From Phycisphaerales bacterium (GTDB taxonomy: Bacteria; Planctomycetota; Phycisphaerae; Phycisphaerales; JAGLTS01): a DNA stretch of 64,000 bases. The notes beneath the pieces were generated by a model. It saw only the letters and a list, made by a program, of their open reading frames with translations. It was not told where the DNA came from and searched no databases. Below are positions 17,010 to 25,481 of this stretch, piece after piece. Location of the stretch: positions 1 through 64,000 of the forward strand of contig JAGLTS010000049.1 in the NCBI GenBank assembly GCA_023135165.1, read 5' to 3'. The stretch's first letter is position 1. Every line of letters begins with the position of its first letter. The translations under genes were made by a program, and so were the position numbers.

Positions 17010-17599
17010 CTGAGAAGGAATCGCCCCCGCACCAAGAGGCCGGACATCTCAAGGGTGTTCTGGGAAAACCGGGCCTGCTGCGTGCACTGAGCTATCCCTT
17101 TCGACAGACTTGGCGCGCCATTCTCTACGTGGACAGTGCTTGGGCGAGAGGGCACCCGGAGCTTGAGTTGTTTCCAACCGCCAGGGACCGCCGAAACGCT
17201 CTGCGCCGGGCCATGTCCAAAATCATGTTGCGCCGACCGTTCTGGGTGGCGGTCGCGAAAACCGTAGCGTTAGTAGTTCTGCTCGGATTGCTGGCGACCA
17301 CTGTGTTTGGCGCAATTCAGCCGCAGTTTCGGCTGCCGAGCCGCGCGGAACTGATCTGGTTCGTTCCACCGCTACTGGTGGTGCTGGTCATCGCAGGCGC
17401 GTTCTTCGGGAACGTATGGATGAAACGCTACGTTCCAGAGCTCCTTCGGCACGAGCTTCTCGACTGTGGAGTCCCTATCTGCGTCCCTTGCGGCTACCCC
17501 CTGATCGGTGCGCCCGGCCCAAACTGCCCCGAGTGCGGCAGGCCGTTCGACGAACAGGTGCAGCGGATTCTTGTGAAGAGGGCCGTTACCGAAGCATAA
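17006..17599 (+). CDS. membrane protein with C-terminal zinc ribbon
   Basis: The 197-residue protein has a soluble N-terminal third, two membrane spans (about 82-104 and 113-137) and a C-terminal zinc ribbon (CVPCGYPLIG then CPECGRPF). The start overlaps the stop of the preceding zinc-ribbon gene by four bases, so the two products are made together. The same ribbon type in both suggests they form one membrane complex; the function is unknown. Confidence 0.72.
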   Translation: MTEKESPPHQEAGHLKGVLGKPGLLRALSYPFRQTWRAILYVDSAWARGHPELELFPTARDRRNALRRAMSKIMLRRPFWVAVAKTVALVVLLGLLATTVFGAIQPQFRLPSRAELIWFVPPLLVVLVIAGAFFGNVWMKRYVPELLRHELLDCGVPICVPCGYPLIGAPGPNCPECGRPFDEQVQRILVKRAVTEA

Positions 17600-17936
17600 C
17601 CCATGGAAGCGGAACGTCGGGATGACCGCAGGCGGCGATAGTGCGGCCGGGATAGCACACTTGTCCCTGGTGCAAACTGCATCCGGTGTGTGGAGGGCGG
17701 CCTGACGAAGCGCCGCTGCGGATTCGGGGGTGTCGGGCTGCGGCTACATGACGGTCCCGTGCCGCGTCCAGAGGAAGCGATCCCGCTGCTGTGATGTCGG
17801 CTGCCCAGTCGTCCGCATCAGCCCATATCGCCTCACTGCAGTCGCCGCAACTCGATGTCCCGCGGGCTTGCCCTGAGCTTGCCGGTGCGCCCCGTTTTGC
17901 CGCATTCTGCCGAGTTCGGAGATCGCGACATCTGCA
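17600..17936. other. non-coding stretch with left-arm repeat
   Basis: The last 70 bases (from about 17865) match the left arm of the tRNA-associated repeats, including TTTGCCGCATTCTGCCG. Nothing else is recognised, apart from the GTCCCTGGTG and CATCCGG echo of 11737-11757. Confidence 0.4.
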
Positions 17937-17981
17937 TAAGTACCAGTGAGATAAGGCGTTACGGCCGTTTCTCGCTCGCCT

Positions 17982-18023
17982 CTCATAACCCGGAGGTCGT
18001 AGGTTCGAATCCTACCCCCGCTA
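17982..18023 (+). pseudogene. initiator tRNA-fMet (CAU) 3' half, copy 2
   Basis: The bases are the same as at 11532-11573: anticodon loop CTCATAA, CCC stem strand, perfect T-arm and acceptor strand ending in A. The 5' half is missing, so no functional tRNA can form. No complete initiator tRNA gene is present in the window. Confidence 0.8.
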
Positions 18024-18039
18024 TTCGCTAACGCGTGGA

Positions 18040-18071
18040 AGGCCAGCCACTTACGGCTGGCCTGTTCTTTT
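18040..18071 (+). terminator. Rho-independent terminator after tRNA half, copy 2
   Basis: The hairpin is the same 9-bp stem with GTTCTTTT tail as in copy 1. It would insulate the operon starting at 18836 from transcription through the island. Confidence 0.85.
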
Positions 18072-18119
18072 GCGCCAAGAACGCCAGGCGTGTGTAGGCG
18101 TGTCTACGCTTGCCGGTAA

Positions 18120-18425
18120 TTCCGCGATCGCTCTCGGGCTGGATCAACCGATGTTCCGTCAGGATCCGGCGAACGGTCAACCACTGCTTCGTGTCCGAGA
18201 TTCGCCAGTGCCCCGTTGGTCTCGAATTGCCCCACGTCCGTTCTCGACATTCATGCGAGCAGCCGGTTCCCGAAGCACCCCCCGTCGATCCAGGTCGACC
18301 TGGATCACCGATTGCGCTTGCGTCGATCTCCCGAGCGACCAGTTGTCGGTATCACCGAAGGACCGTATACGGAGTGACGACGCGGCACAGATTGGAAGCC
18401 GAGTGACAACCGAGCGTCTCGCCTT
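18120..18425 (-). pseudogene. IS transposase central relic, multiply frameshifted
   Basis: Read on the - strand, one frame gives RVVTPYTVLR, a TGA where Trp is expected, then YRQLVAREIDAS and DPGRPG. Other frames give RTWG, GALANLGHE and VRRILTEHRLIQPE in the right order. This is the central part of an integrase-core transposase (VTPDTxLRWYRxLV, ENxTWGxxRIxGAL, VxxILxxHGL) broken by at least two frameshifts and a stop. It is an old relic adjoining the copy 2 repeat. Confidence 0.7.
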
Positions 18426-18835
18426 TGGCTGAAAAGCGACCCCGCTGGCTCGGTGAATGGGAACCTCGGCATGTCGTGAAGCTCTCGGAGAGCCTCACTC
18501 TCCTCTCGCGGGTCATTGGTCACGCCAAGTTGGCGCTGGCTGCCCCGCCCGCCAAAGCTCGGCAGCAATGTCTGCAGTGGTGGATTGAACATCCGTCCAT
18601 CCTACCTCTCGTCGGAATGCTCCGATTCCGACCAAGGAAGCTGACCGTTGCGCTCTTACAGCGTCACGCATCGCCTGCAGTCATGGCTCGGCCTAGTCTT
18701 GGAACGGAACGGGTCGCTGCTGCCGCTGCCATTCAGACATCTCAGGCTGAGAGGTTCTATACTGGACTGGTAAGAATCCTTCATGCGGTGACCACCGGAG
18801 TCGTCGGCGCACAGAGCGTAGGAGGAGATGCCGTC
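18426..18835. other. gene-free leader region
   Basis: No gene is supported. A + strand frame is open from 18425 into the oxidoreductase, but its sequence has no family resemblance and a much better start lies at 18836. The operon promoter should be here; I could not identify -35/-10 boxes with confidence. Confidence 0.35.
18820..18827 (+). promoter_or_regulatory. strong ribosome binding site for GTG start
   Basis: AGGAGGAG lies eight bases before GTG 18836. An out-of-frame ATG at 18828 directly abuts it. The site decides for the GTG start, which also gives a lipoprotein signal. Confidence 0.7.
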
Positions 18836-20239
18836 GTGTTGTGGCGATCATTACCCGTAATGTCCGGCGCTGTAGCACTTGTCCTCATGGCTTCGTGTAT
18901 GCCCTCGCCTGGCAGGGCGATCCGTGCCGACGATGAGGTTGAGCCCGTCCGACTCATCACGCTTGACCCGGGGCACTTCCACGCGGCGCTGGTGCAGAAG
19001 AGGATGTACGGCGATGCCGTGGCACCGATCGTCCACGTGTACGCTCCGCCCGGGCCAGACGTTGACGATCATCGGCGACGCATCGACGGCTTCAATGGCC
19101 GGAGCGAATCTCCCACGCACTGGGAGGAGCGCGTCTATACGGGAGACGACTTCCTCCAGCGCCTCCTGCGCGAGCGCCCCGGGAACGTCGTCGTGATCTC
19201 CGGGAAGAATCGGCGAAAAGCTGAGTACATCAACGCCTGCGCTGAAGCCGGCCTGCACGTGCTGGCGGACAAGCCCATGTGCATCGACGCGGAAGGGCTG
19301 GCCACGCTCCGAGAGGCGTTCGACGCCGCTGAGCGCAACGGCTCGCTCATCTATGACGTGATGACCGAGCGCAGCGAGATCACCACAATCCTGCAGAAAG
19401 AGTTGATGCACCGGGAAGCGGTGTTTGGCCAACTGCTGCCCGGATCGCTCGATGAGCCGGCCGTCGTTAAGCACAGTGTGCATCACTTCTTCAAGCATGT
19501 CGCCGGCAATCCGATCAAGCGGCCGGTCTGGTATTTCGACACGACGCAGCAGGGTGAGGGAATCGTCGACGTCACCACCCACCTGGTTGATCTGGTCATG
19601 TGGGAGTGCTTTCCTGAACAGATCATCGACGCGCAGCGCGACATCACCATGCTCCGCGCAAAGCGCTGGCCGACGATGATCACGCGCGAGCAGTACGAGC
19701 ACGTCACGCGGCAGCCGGAGTTCCCCGAGTTTCTGCTTGATGAGCTCAACGTGCACAGCGTCCTGCCGTGCCACGCCAACGGCACGATGGAGTACACCAT
19801 CCGAGGCGTGCATGCGCGCGTCACCGTCGAGTGGGCGTTCCAAGCCCCCGAGGGCGCCGGCGATACGCACTACTCCATCATGCGCGGCTCACGCGCCAAC
19901 ATCGTCATCCGGCAAGGCAAGGAGGAGCACTACCGGCCGGAACTGTACGTCGAGCCGACCGGCAATGTCGATGCCGATGCGCTGGAAGCCGCATTGCGAG
20001 ATGCAATCGCCGAGTTGCAATCGCGGTACGCCGGCATTGCCTATGTACCAACCGAAAGCGGCTGGCGCATCACGATTCCCGACACCCTTCGCGTCGGACA
20101 CGAAGCACACTTCGCGCAGGTGATGGAACGGTTCTTGAAGTACCAGGCAGCGGGCGAATTGCCGGAGTGGGAAGTGCCCAACATGCTCACGAAATACGCC
20201 ACCACCACGATGGCCCTGAAGAAAGCGAGCGAGCCTTGA
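18836..20239 (+). CDS. Gfo/Idh/MocA family oxidoreductase, exported
   Basis: The GTG at 18836 follows AGGAGGAG at eight bases and yields a 467-residue protein with signal sequence and lipobox-like LMASC. The N-terminal half resembles a Rossmann NAD(P)-binding domain (VVVISGKNRRKAEYINACAE, then DKPMCIDAEG, the family's EKP position with Asp), and the rest is the substrate-binding alpha/beta domain. Family members oxidise or reduce sugars with a tightly bound cofactor. It is longer than typical cytosolic members and looks like the putative oxidoreductase C-terminal type of planctomycetes. It is followed with overlap by a sugar isomerase and another oxidoreductase, so a sugar oxidation/isomerisation path is likely. 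Confidence 0.8.
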   Translation: MLWRSLPVMSGAVALVLMASCMPSPGRAIRADDEVEPVRLITLDPGHFHAALVQKRMYGDAVAPIVHVYAPPGPDVDDHRRRIDGFNGRSESPTHWEERVYTGDDFLQRLLRERPGNVVVISGKNRRKAEYINACAEAGLHVLADKPMCIDAEGLATLREAFDAAERNGSLIYDVMTERSEITTILQKELMHREAVFGQLLPGSLDEPAVVKHSVHHFFKHVAGNPIKRPVWYFDTTQQGEGIVDVTTHLVDLVMWECFPEQIIDAQRDITMLRAKRWPTMITREQYEHVTRQPEFPEFLLDELNVHSVLPCHANGTMEYTIRGVHARVTVEWAFQAPEGAGDTHYSIMRGSRANIVIRQGKEEHYRPELYVEPTGNVDADALEAALRDAIAELQSRYAGIAYVPTESGWRITIPDTLRVGHEAHFAQVMERFLKYQAAGELPEWEVPNMLTKYATTTMALKKASEP

Positions 20240-21144
20240 ATGAGCGACCGAGCCCATCACGCCGTGCTTTCTGCAAAGCTGTCGGCGTCAGCGCTGTGAT
20301 GCCGGCGATCTGGCCGTCGCTGTGCGCGATCGCTGATGACGTCAAGGACACTGCTGCCTTCTCGCCGGAGATCGGCGTCTGCACCTCGATTCAAAATGCG
20401 CCGATACTGCACAAGGCCGGCGCGACATACGTCGAAGCATCCGTGCGCGGGCTGCTCATCCCCGACAAGCCGGACGACGCGTTTGAAGCGAACTTCAGGC
20501 TGGTGAAGGAATCTCCCCTGCCGGTGCGCGCCGCCAACGGCTTCCTTCCAGGCTCGCTGAAATGTGTGGGGCCCGATGCGGATCACGCCGCCGTGCTGGC
20601 CTACGCCGAAGTGGCCTTTCAACGCGCCACGCGCGTCGGCATCAAGCACATTGTCTTCGGCTCCAGCAGCGCGCGATCCATCCCAGGGGGGTTCGACCGG
20701 AGGACTGCGGAGCTTCAGTTCGCAGCGCTGCTCGGCAAGATGGCGCCGCTCGCGCAGGCGAGCGAAGTCATCATCGTGATTGAACCGCTCAATACCGGCG
20801 AGACGAATTTCATCAACACCGTCCCGCAGGGCGCAGAGTTCGTCGAAGCAGCGCAGCATCCGAACATTCGTCTGCTTGCGGACATCTTCCATATGCTGCG
20901 CATGGACGAGCCCGCAGAGCACATCCGCGCCGGGGGGCAGCTCATCCGGCACGTGCACATTGCCGAGAAGCGCAAGCGCTCCGCGCCAGGTGTCGAGGGG
21001 GATGACTTCAGGCCGTACCTCCAGGCGCTGAAGGATGTCGGGTACTCCGGCGAGATCTCGATTGAGTGTCGATGGGATGATCTTGCCAACCAATTGCCGA
21101 CCGCGGTCAGAACGCTGCGCGAGCAGATGGCCGGCTTGAAGTAG
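20236..21144 (+). CDS. sugar phosphate isomerase/epimerase (TIM barrel)
   Basis: The start is TTG 20236, overlapping the previous stop as TTGA. It gives 302 residues with a twin-arginine signal (SRRAFCK), so the protein is probably exported folded. The body is the xylose-isomerase-like TIM barrel: EASVRGLL, IKHIVFGS, VIIVIEPLN, NIRLLADIFHM, IRHVHIAE and YSGEISIEC supply the usual metal-binding acids and histidines. Such enzymes isomerise or epimerise sugars or keto-sugars. It lies between two oxidoreductases in one operon, the arrangement seen in inositol or keto-glucoside pathways; the substrate here is unknown. Confidence 0.83.
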   Translation: MNERPSPSRRAFCKAVGVSAVMPAIWPSLCAIADDVKDTAAFSPEIGVCTSIQNAPILHKAGATYVEASVRGLLIPDKPDDAFEANFRLVKESPLPVRAANGFLPGSLKCVGPDADHAAVLAYAEVAFQRATRVGIKHIVFGSSSARSIPGGFDRRTAELQFAALLGKMAPLAQASEVIIVIEPLNTGETNFINTVPQGAEFVEAAQHPNIRLLADIFHMLRMDEPAEHIRAGGQLIRHVHIAEKRKRSAPGVEGDDFRPYLQALKDVGYSGEISIECRWDDLANQLPTAVRTLREQMAGLK

Positions 21145-21165
21145 ATCACAATGAAGGAGCGAGCA

Positions 21166-22551
21166 TTGTCTGACATTGACACGAACACAACGCGACGCCA
21201 GTTCATCGCTGACACTTCCCGGGCTACGGCGGGCTTGGTCGCCGCCGGAGCGTTGACGGCGTGCGCTGCGCCCACGAGACAGACGGCCCCCGTGCCGCGC
21301 CGCGTGCTCGGCGCCAACGAGCGCATGAACATCGCCGTCATCGGGATTCGCAGCCGCGGGATGCAGTTGGCCAAAGGATTCGCCGGGCTCCCCAATGTGC
21401 ACGTGAAGACGCTTGTTGATCCGGATGAGAATCTCTTCGCCGACCGCGTCGCGGAACTGGCAGCAATCCAAGGCGCTGCGCCGGGCAAGGAGACCGATCT
21501 TCGACGCGCCTTCGATGACAAGGACATCGATGCCGTGGTCATCGCGACGCCTGATCATTGGCACGCGCTGGCGACGATCTGGGCGTGTCAAGCGGGCAAG
21601 GATGTGTATGTTGAAAAGCCCTGCTGCCACAACATCTGGGAAGGCCGGAAGATGGTTGAGGCAGCGCGGCGGTATGACCGCATCGTGGCCGTCGGATTTC
21701 AGAACCGGTCGATCATGTCCGTCCGCGCCGCGATGCGGTTCCTGCACAAGGGCGGGATCGGCGAAGTGTTCATGGCCCGTGGTCTCTGCTTCAAGCCACG
21801 CGATTCCATCGGCCGCCATCCCGACGGCCCCGTACCCGCCGGCGTGAACTACGACCTCTGGCTCGGCGCCGCCCCGCAGCGCCCGTTCAACCGGAATCGA
21901 TTTCACTACGAATGGCACTGGAACTGGGACTTCGGCTGCGGCGACATCGGCAATCAGGGCCCCCACCAGTTCGACATCGCACGCTGGGGCCTGAACGAGT
22001 CAGAACATCCAGTGCGCATCTCGTCGTCCGGCGGGTACTTCGCGTGGGATTCCGATCAGCAGACGCCCAACACGCAGGCTGCAACGCTCGAGTACGCCGA
22101 CGGGAAGCTCCTGTACTTCGAAGTGCGCGGCCTCTACACGAACCACGAAGACGGCATCCGCATCGGCAACCTGTTCTACGGCACTGAGGGCTGGATGCAC
22201 CTGGACGGCGGCAACTGGAAGACGTACTTCGGGCGCAAGAACGAGCCGGGGCCGAACTCGGAGAACGCCGAGGAATACGCCGATCCGTCCGATCTCGCGG
22301 GAGCCGGCGGGGGCAGCCACTTTGCGAACTTCATCAGCGCGGTGCGGGCCGGTGATTGCAGCAAGCTCACCTGCGATATCGAGGAAGGCTTCATCTCCAC
22401 CGCCCTGCCGCACCTGTCGAACATCGCCTACCGCGTCGGGCATGACGTGCGCTTCGACGGAACCAAAGAGCGCTTCATTGGTGATCGTGATGCCAATCGC
22501 CTGCTCACGCGCGACTACCGTAAGCCGTACGTTGTGCCGAAGGAAGTGTGA
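21166..22551 (+). CDS. Gfo/Idh/MocA family oxidoreductase, Tat-exported
   Basis: TTG 21166 is preferred because AAGGAG ends six bases upstream; ATG 21151 in the same frame has no ribosome binding site. The 461-residue protein has a twin-arginine signal (TTRRQFIAD, then a hydrophobic stretch ending LTAC), a Rossmann domain (MNIAVIGIRSRGMQLAKGF), VIATPDHWHALA and VEKPCCHNIWEG with the family Lys. The C-terminal domain has WDFGCGDIGNQGPHQFDIARW, which carries the conserved His near the active site. It is third in the operon. The Tat signal implies that the NAD(P) cofactor is inserted before export, as in glucose-fructose oxidoreductase. Confidence 0.87.
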   Translation: MSDIDTNTTRRQFIADTSRATAGLVAAGALTACAAPTRQTAPVPRRVLGANERMNIAVIGIRSRGMQLAKGFAGLPNVHVKTLVDPDENLFADRVAELAAIQGAAPGKETDLRRAFDDKDIDAVVIATPDHWHALATIWACQAGKDVYVEKPCCHNIWEGRKMVEAARRYDRIVAVGFQNRSIMSVRAAMRFLHKGGIGEVFMARGLCFKPRDSIGRHPDGPVPAGVNYDLWLGAAPQRPFNRNRFHYEWHWNWDFGCGDIGNQGPHQFDIARWGLNESEHPVRISSSGGYFAWDSDQQTPNTQAATLEYADGKLLYFEVRGLYTNHEDGIRIGNLFYGTEGWMHLDGGNWKTYFGRKNEPGPNSENAEEYADPSDLAGAGGGSHFANFISAVRAGDCSKLTCDIEEGFISTALPHLSNIAYRVGHDVRFDGTKERFIGDRDANRLLTRDYRKPYVVPKEV

Positions 22552-22615
22552 AGCTGCACATCACCTGCCAAAGCAACCAGCCGGACACAATGCGTGTCCG
22601 GCTCTTTTGCATTGC

Positions 22616-23908
22616 CTACTCACCTAACAACTGCGGCAACCAGAGGCTGATGGCCGGAATGTACGCCACCAGCAGCAGCGCGATAATCATCGCAATGTAA
22701 AGCGGGAGCATCGGCCGCACGACTCGCGTCATCGACACCTTGCCCACGCTGCACCCGACGAACAGCACGCTTCCCACCGGCGGCGTGCACAGGCCGATGC
22801 ACAGGTTCAGGACCATCATGATCCCGAAGTGTGTCGGATCCATGCCCAGCTTCGTCGCGATGGGGAGGAAGATCGGCGTGAAGATGAGCACGGCGGGCGT
22901 GATGTCCATGAACGTCCCGACCACAAGCAGAATCACGTTCATCAACGCGAGCACGACGATCTCGTTGGCGCTGATGCCCATGATCGCCTCGGTGATGCTC
23001 TGCGGAACATCCTGAAGCACGAGCACCCACGACATGCACATCGAGGTGGCGACCAGCAGGAGCACGATGGAAGTCGTCTGCGCCGATTCGAGCAGGATCT
23101 TCGACAGGTCCCCCGCCCGGAGTTCGCGGTAGATGAACGCTAGAACAAGCGCGTAGAACACCGCCACCGCCGCCGCCTCCGTGGCGGTGAACACCCCGGC
23201 AATGATTCCACCGATCACCACGACGATCAGCCCCAGACTCGGCAGCGCGGCGAGGAATGTCCGCAACACTTCGCCGACGCGAATGCGTCCCGCCGTCGGA
23301 TAGCCGCGCCGCCTTGCGATGATGCCCGTCACCGCCATGAGCAGCACGCCGACAAGCAGGCCGGGCAGATACCCGGCCATGAACAGCGTCGCAATCGACC
23401 CGCCACTGACAAACGCGTAGACAATCAGCACGTTGCTCGGCGGGATGATGAGACCGGTGGTGGATGCGGTGATGTTGACTGCGGCGCTGAAGCCCCGGTC
23501 GTAACCTGCCTCATCCATGTGCGGCGACATCACGCCGCCGATCGCCGAGGCCGCCGCGACCGCCGAACCCGACAGTGCGCCGAAGAACATCGCTGAGACA
23601 ATGTTCACGAAGGCCAGCCCACCCGGGAACATCCCAACCAGTGAACGCGCAAAGGCGATGATCCGCCGGGCGATGCCCCCCCGATTCATGATCTGCCCGG
23701 CAAGGATGAAAAACGGTATCGCCAGCAGCACGAACGCATCAGCACCTGTCGCCATGCGCTGCGCCATCGTGGTCAGCGCCATCTGCACATCAAACAGCAG
23801 CAGCATCGTCACCAGTGTGCTCAAGCCGATGCTGAACGCAATCGGCACCCCCACTGCCAGCAGCATGGCGAAGACCCCCAACAGGATGATCGCTTCCGTT
23901 GTGTGCAT
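22616..23908 (-). CDS. dctM: TRAP transporter large permease (DctM)
   Basis: The start at 23908 gives 430 residues and leaves four bases to the dctQ stop; a longer frame to 23974 would overlap dctQ. The protein has about 12 spans, with family stretches such as FFILAGQIMNRGGIARRII and the C-terminal NLCIGLCTPPVGSVLFVGC. DctM is the channel-forming subunit of tripartite periplasmic carriers driven by an ion gradient. It is the last gene of the uronate-type operon. Confidence 0.93.
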   Translation of the reverse strand: MHTTEAIILLGVFAMLLAVGVPIAFSIGLSTLVTMLLLFDVQMALTTMAQRMATGADAFVLLAIPFFILAGQIMNRGGIARRIIAFARSLVGMFPGGLAFVNIVSAMFFGALSGSAVAAASAIGGVMSPHMDEAGYDRGFSAAVNITASTTGLIIPPSNVLIVYAFVSGGSIATLFMAGYLPGLLVGVLLMAVTGIIARRRGYPTAGRIRVGEVLRTFLAALPSLGLIVVVIGGIIAGVFTATEAAAVAVFYALVLAFIYRELRAGDLSKILLESAQTTSIVLLLVATSMCMSWVLVLQDVPQSITEAIMGISANEIVVLALMNVILLVVGTFMDITPAVLIFTPIFLPIATKLGMDPTHFGIMMVLNLCIGLCTPPVGSVLFVGCSVGKVSMTRVVRPMLPLYIAMIIALLLVAYIPAISLWLPQLLGE

Positions 23909-23912
23909 CTCG

Positions 23913-24443
23913 TCAAGACTCAGCCGGCTGGCCTGACACTCCTTTTCGACAGGCGCCCACGTCATCGATGGCATTTAACACGGCATAGAACATCATGATC
24001 ACGCCCGCCATCGGCAGTGACGCGTAGACAAGCCCGATGCGAACGCCGAATGCGGGCGAGGTCTGGTCTGATTCGAGTGTTCCGTCCACCAACAGCACGC
24101 CGCCGATCACCAGCGCAAGCAGCGCAAATAGGAAGATGCACAGATTGATGAAGAGCGCGAGCCCGCACCGTCGAACGCCGGTCAGCTTCGCCGGGAGCAG
24201 ATCAATCGCAAGATGCGCCCGCCCACCGACCGCATAGGCCGCCCCGAGCAGCGCAATCCACGTCAGCAGATAGCGAGCAAGCTCTTCGGTGTATGAGCTT
24301 GGACTGTTCAGCAGGTAACGCGAGAACACCTGCCATAGCACGTTGAGCACGGCGATGCCCATCAGCGCGACGAGTCCCCAGCCGAGCAGACGATCGGCGA
24401 CTGATCTCACACCTTGCGTCGCTGCGTGCGCCTCGTGCATCAA
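23913..24443 (-). CDS. dctQ: TRAP transporter small permease (DctQ)
   Basis: The 176-residue protein has four spans and the DctQ hallmark region VFSRYLLNSPSSYTEELARY, where the conserved Trp/Arg/Glu of the family sits, followed by GGRAHLAIDLL. It pairs with DctM in the membrane. It begins 18 bases after the DctP gene and ends four bases before dctM. Confidence 0.9.
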   Translation of the reverse strand: MMHEAHAATQGVRSVADRLLGWGLVALMGIAVLNVLWQVFSRYLLNSPSSYTEELARYLLTWIALLGAAYAVGGRAHLAIDLLPAKLTGVRRCGLALFINLCIFLFALLALVIGGVLLVDGTLESDQTSPAFGVRIGLVYASLPMAGVIMMFYAVLNAIDDVGACRKGVSGQPAES

Positions 24444-24461
24444 GCGATCAACCTCGCGGGC

Positions 24462-25463
24462 CTACTCCCCCTGTACCTCCGTGTCCCGAATGCGATCCAG
24501 CAGTGCCGCCAGTTCCGGATCGTCCCGATACTGCTCGAGCATCGGCGCGATCTTCTCAGCGAACAGGCTCTTGTCCGGCCGGATGATCTGCACGCCCGCC
24601 GCCTCGACCGCGGCCAGCGACTCGTCACTGGATTTCTTCCAAAGCACGCGCTGATGCGCCGATGACTCATCGGCCGCCTCTTGCAACCACGTCCGCTGCT
24701 GGGCCGTGAGTTTCTCCCACGTGTGTGCGCTGACGAGAAGCACGTCCGGCACGAACGTGTGTTCGTTCAGCGTGTAGAACCGGGCAACCTCGTAGTGGCG
24801 CGACAGGTAAAACGACGGCGGATTGTTCTCCGCACCATCGACAACACCCTGTTGCAGCGCGCTATACAACTCGCCCCACGGAATCGGCGTCGCCGAGCCG
24901 CCGAGCGTGTTGACGAGCTGCTTGGCAGTCGGACTCTCCTGCACGCGGATCTTCAGGCCTTGAAGGTCCGCCGGCTCGTGGATTGGTCGATTGATGCTGT
25001 AGAAACTGCGACTGCCCGCGTCATAAAAACACAGGCCGCGCAGCGAGACGCCTTCGCCGGAGTCGAGAATCTCCCGTCCGATCGGACCTTCCAGCACGGC
25101 CCAGCAATGCGCTTCGTCGCGGAAGATGTACGGCAGGCTCAACACTTCATAAGCCGGAGCAAACGACTCCATCACTGCGGCCGAGACTTTGGTGATGCCG
25201 ATGCTGCCACCGATCTGCATGAGTTCCAGGCATTCGCGTTCCGTGCCGAGCTGTTCGCCGGGATAGATCTCGATGCGCATCGTGCCGGCGGACTTCTCAT
25301 CGAGGCGCTGGGCCATGAACTCCATCGCCTTATGGACGGGATGCGTGATCGGCAGCCCGTGGGCGAGCCGGATCACCGTCGCATCATCCTGCCGTTCGCA
25401 GCCTGACAGCGACCAGAGACAACACAACGCGACCAGGATGAGTGTGATGCACCAACTTCGCAT
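24462..25463 (-). CDS. dctP: TRAP transporter solute-binding lipoprotein (DctP)
   Basis: The 333-residue protein starts with a lipoprotein signal (LWSLSGC, C22), unusual but known for TRAP binding proteins. It continues with the DctP fold: IRLAHGLPITHPVHKAMEF, EIYPGEQLGTERECLELMQ, then LKIRVQESPTAKQLVNTLGG with the conserved Arg that binds the carboxylate of the ligand, and ALQQGVVDGAENNP. TRAP ligands carry a carboxylate, and many relatives bind hexuronates. The adjacent glucuronokinase makes a uronic acid the best guess. Confidence 0.93.
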   Translation of the reverse strand: MRSWCITLILVALCCLWSLSGCERQDDATVIRLAHGLPITHPVHKAMEFMAQRLDEKSAGTMRIEIYPGEQLGTERECLELMQIGGSIGITKVSAAVMESFAPAYEVLSLPYIFRDEAHCWAVLEGPIGREILDSGEGVSLRGLCFYDAGSRSFYSINRPIHEPADLQGLKIRVQESPTAKQLVNTLGGSATPIPWGELYSALQQGVVDGAENNPPSFYLSRHYEVARFYTLNEHTFVPDVLLVSAHTWEKLTAQQRTWLQEAADESSAHQRVLWKKSSDESLAAVEAAGVQIIRPDKSLFAEKIAPMLEQYRDDPELAALLDRIRDTEVQGE

Positions 25464-25481
25464 TCGGAATCCTCCCTCTAC

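Larger units (their letters stand above)
17937..18078 (+). repeat. 142-bp perfect direct repeat, copy 2
   Basis: The block is identical to 11487-11628 and in the same orientation, carrying the tRNA half and terminator. Together the two copies delimit 11629-17936, which contains the spermidine-synthase-like gene, pcm, IS relics, repeat B and the zinc-ribbon pair. Confidence 0.85.

Noticed and set aside
18425-18835. N-terminal extension of the first oxidoreductase (604 residues)
   Set aside because: The added residues show no family resemblance, and the strong ribosome binding site and lipoprotein signal place the start at 18836.
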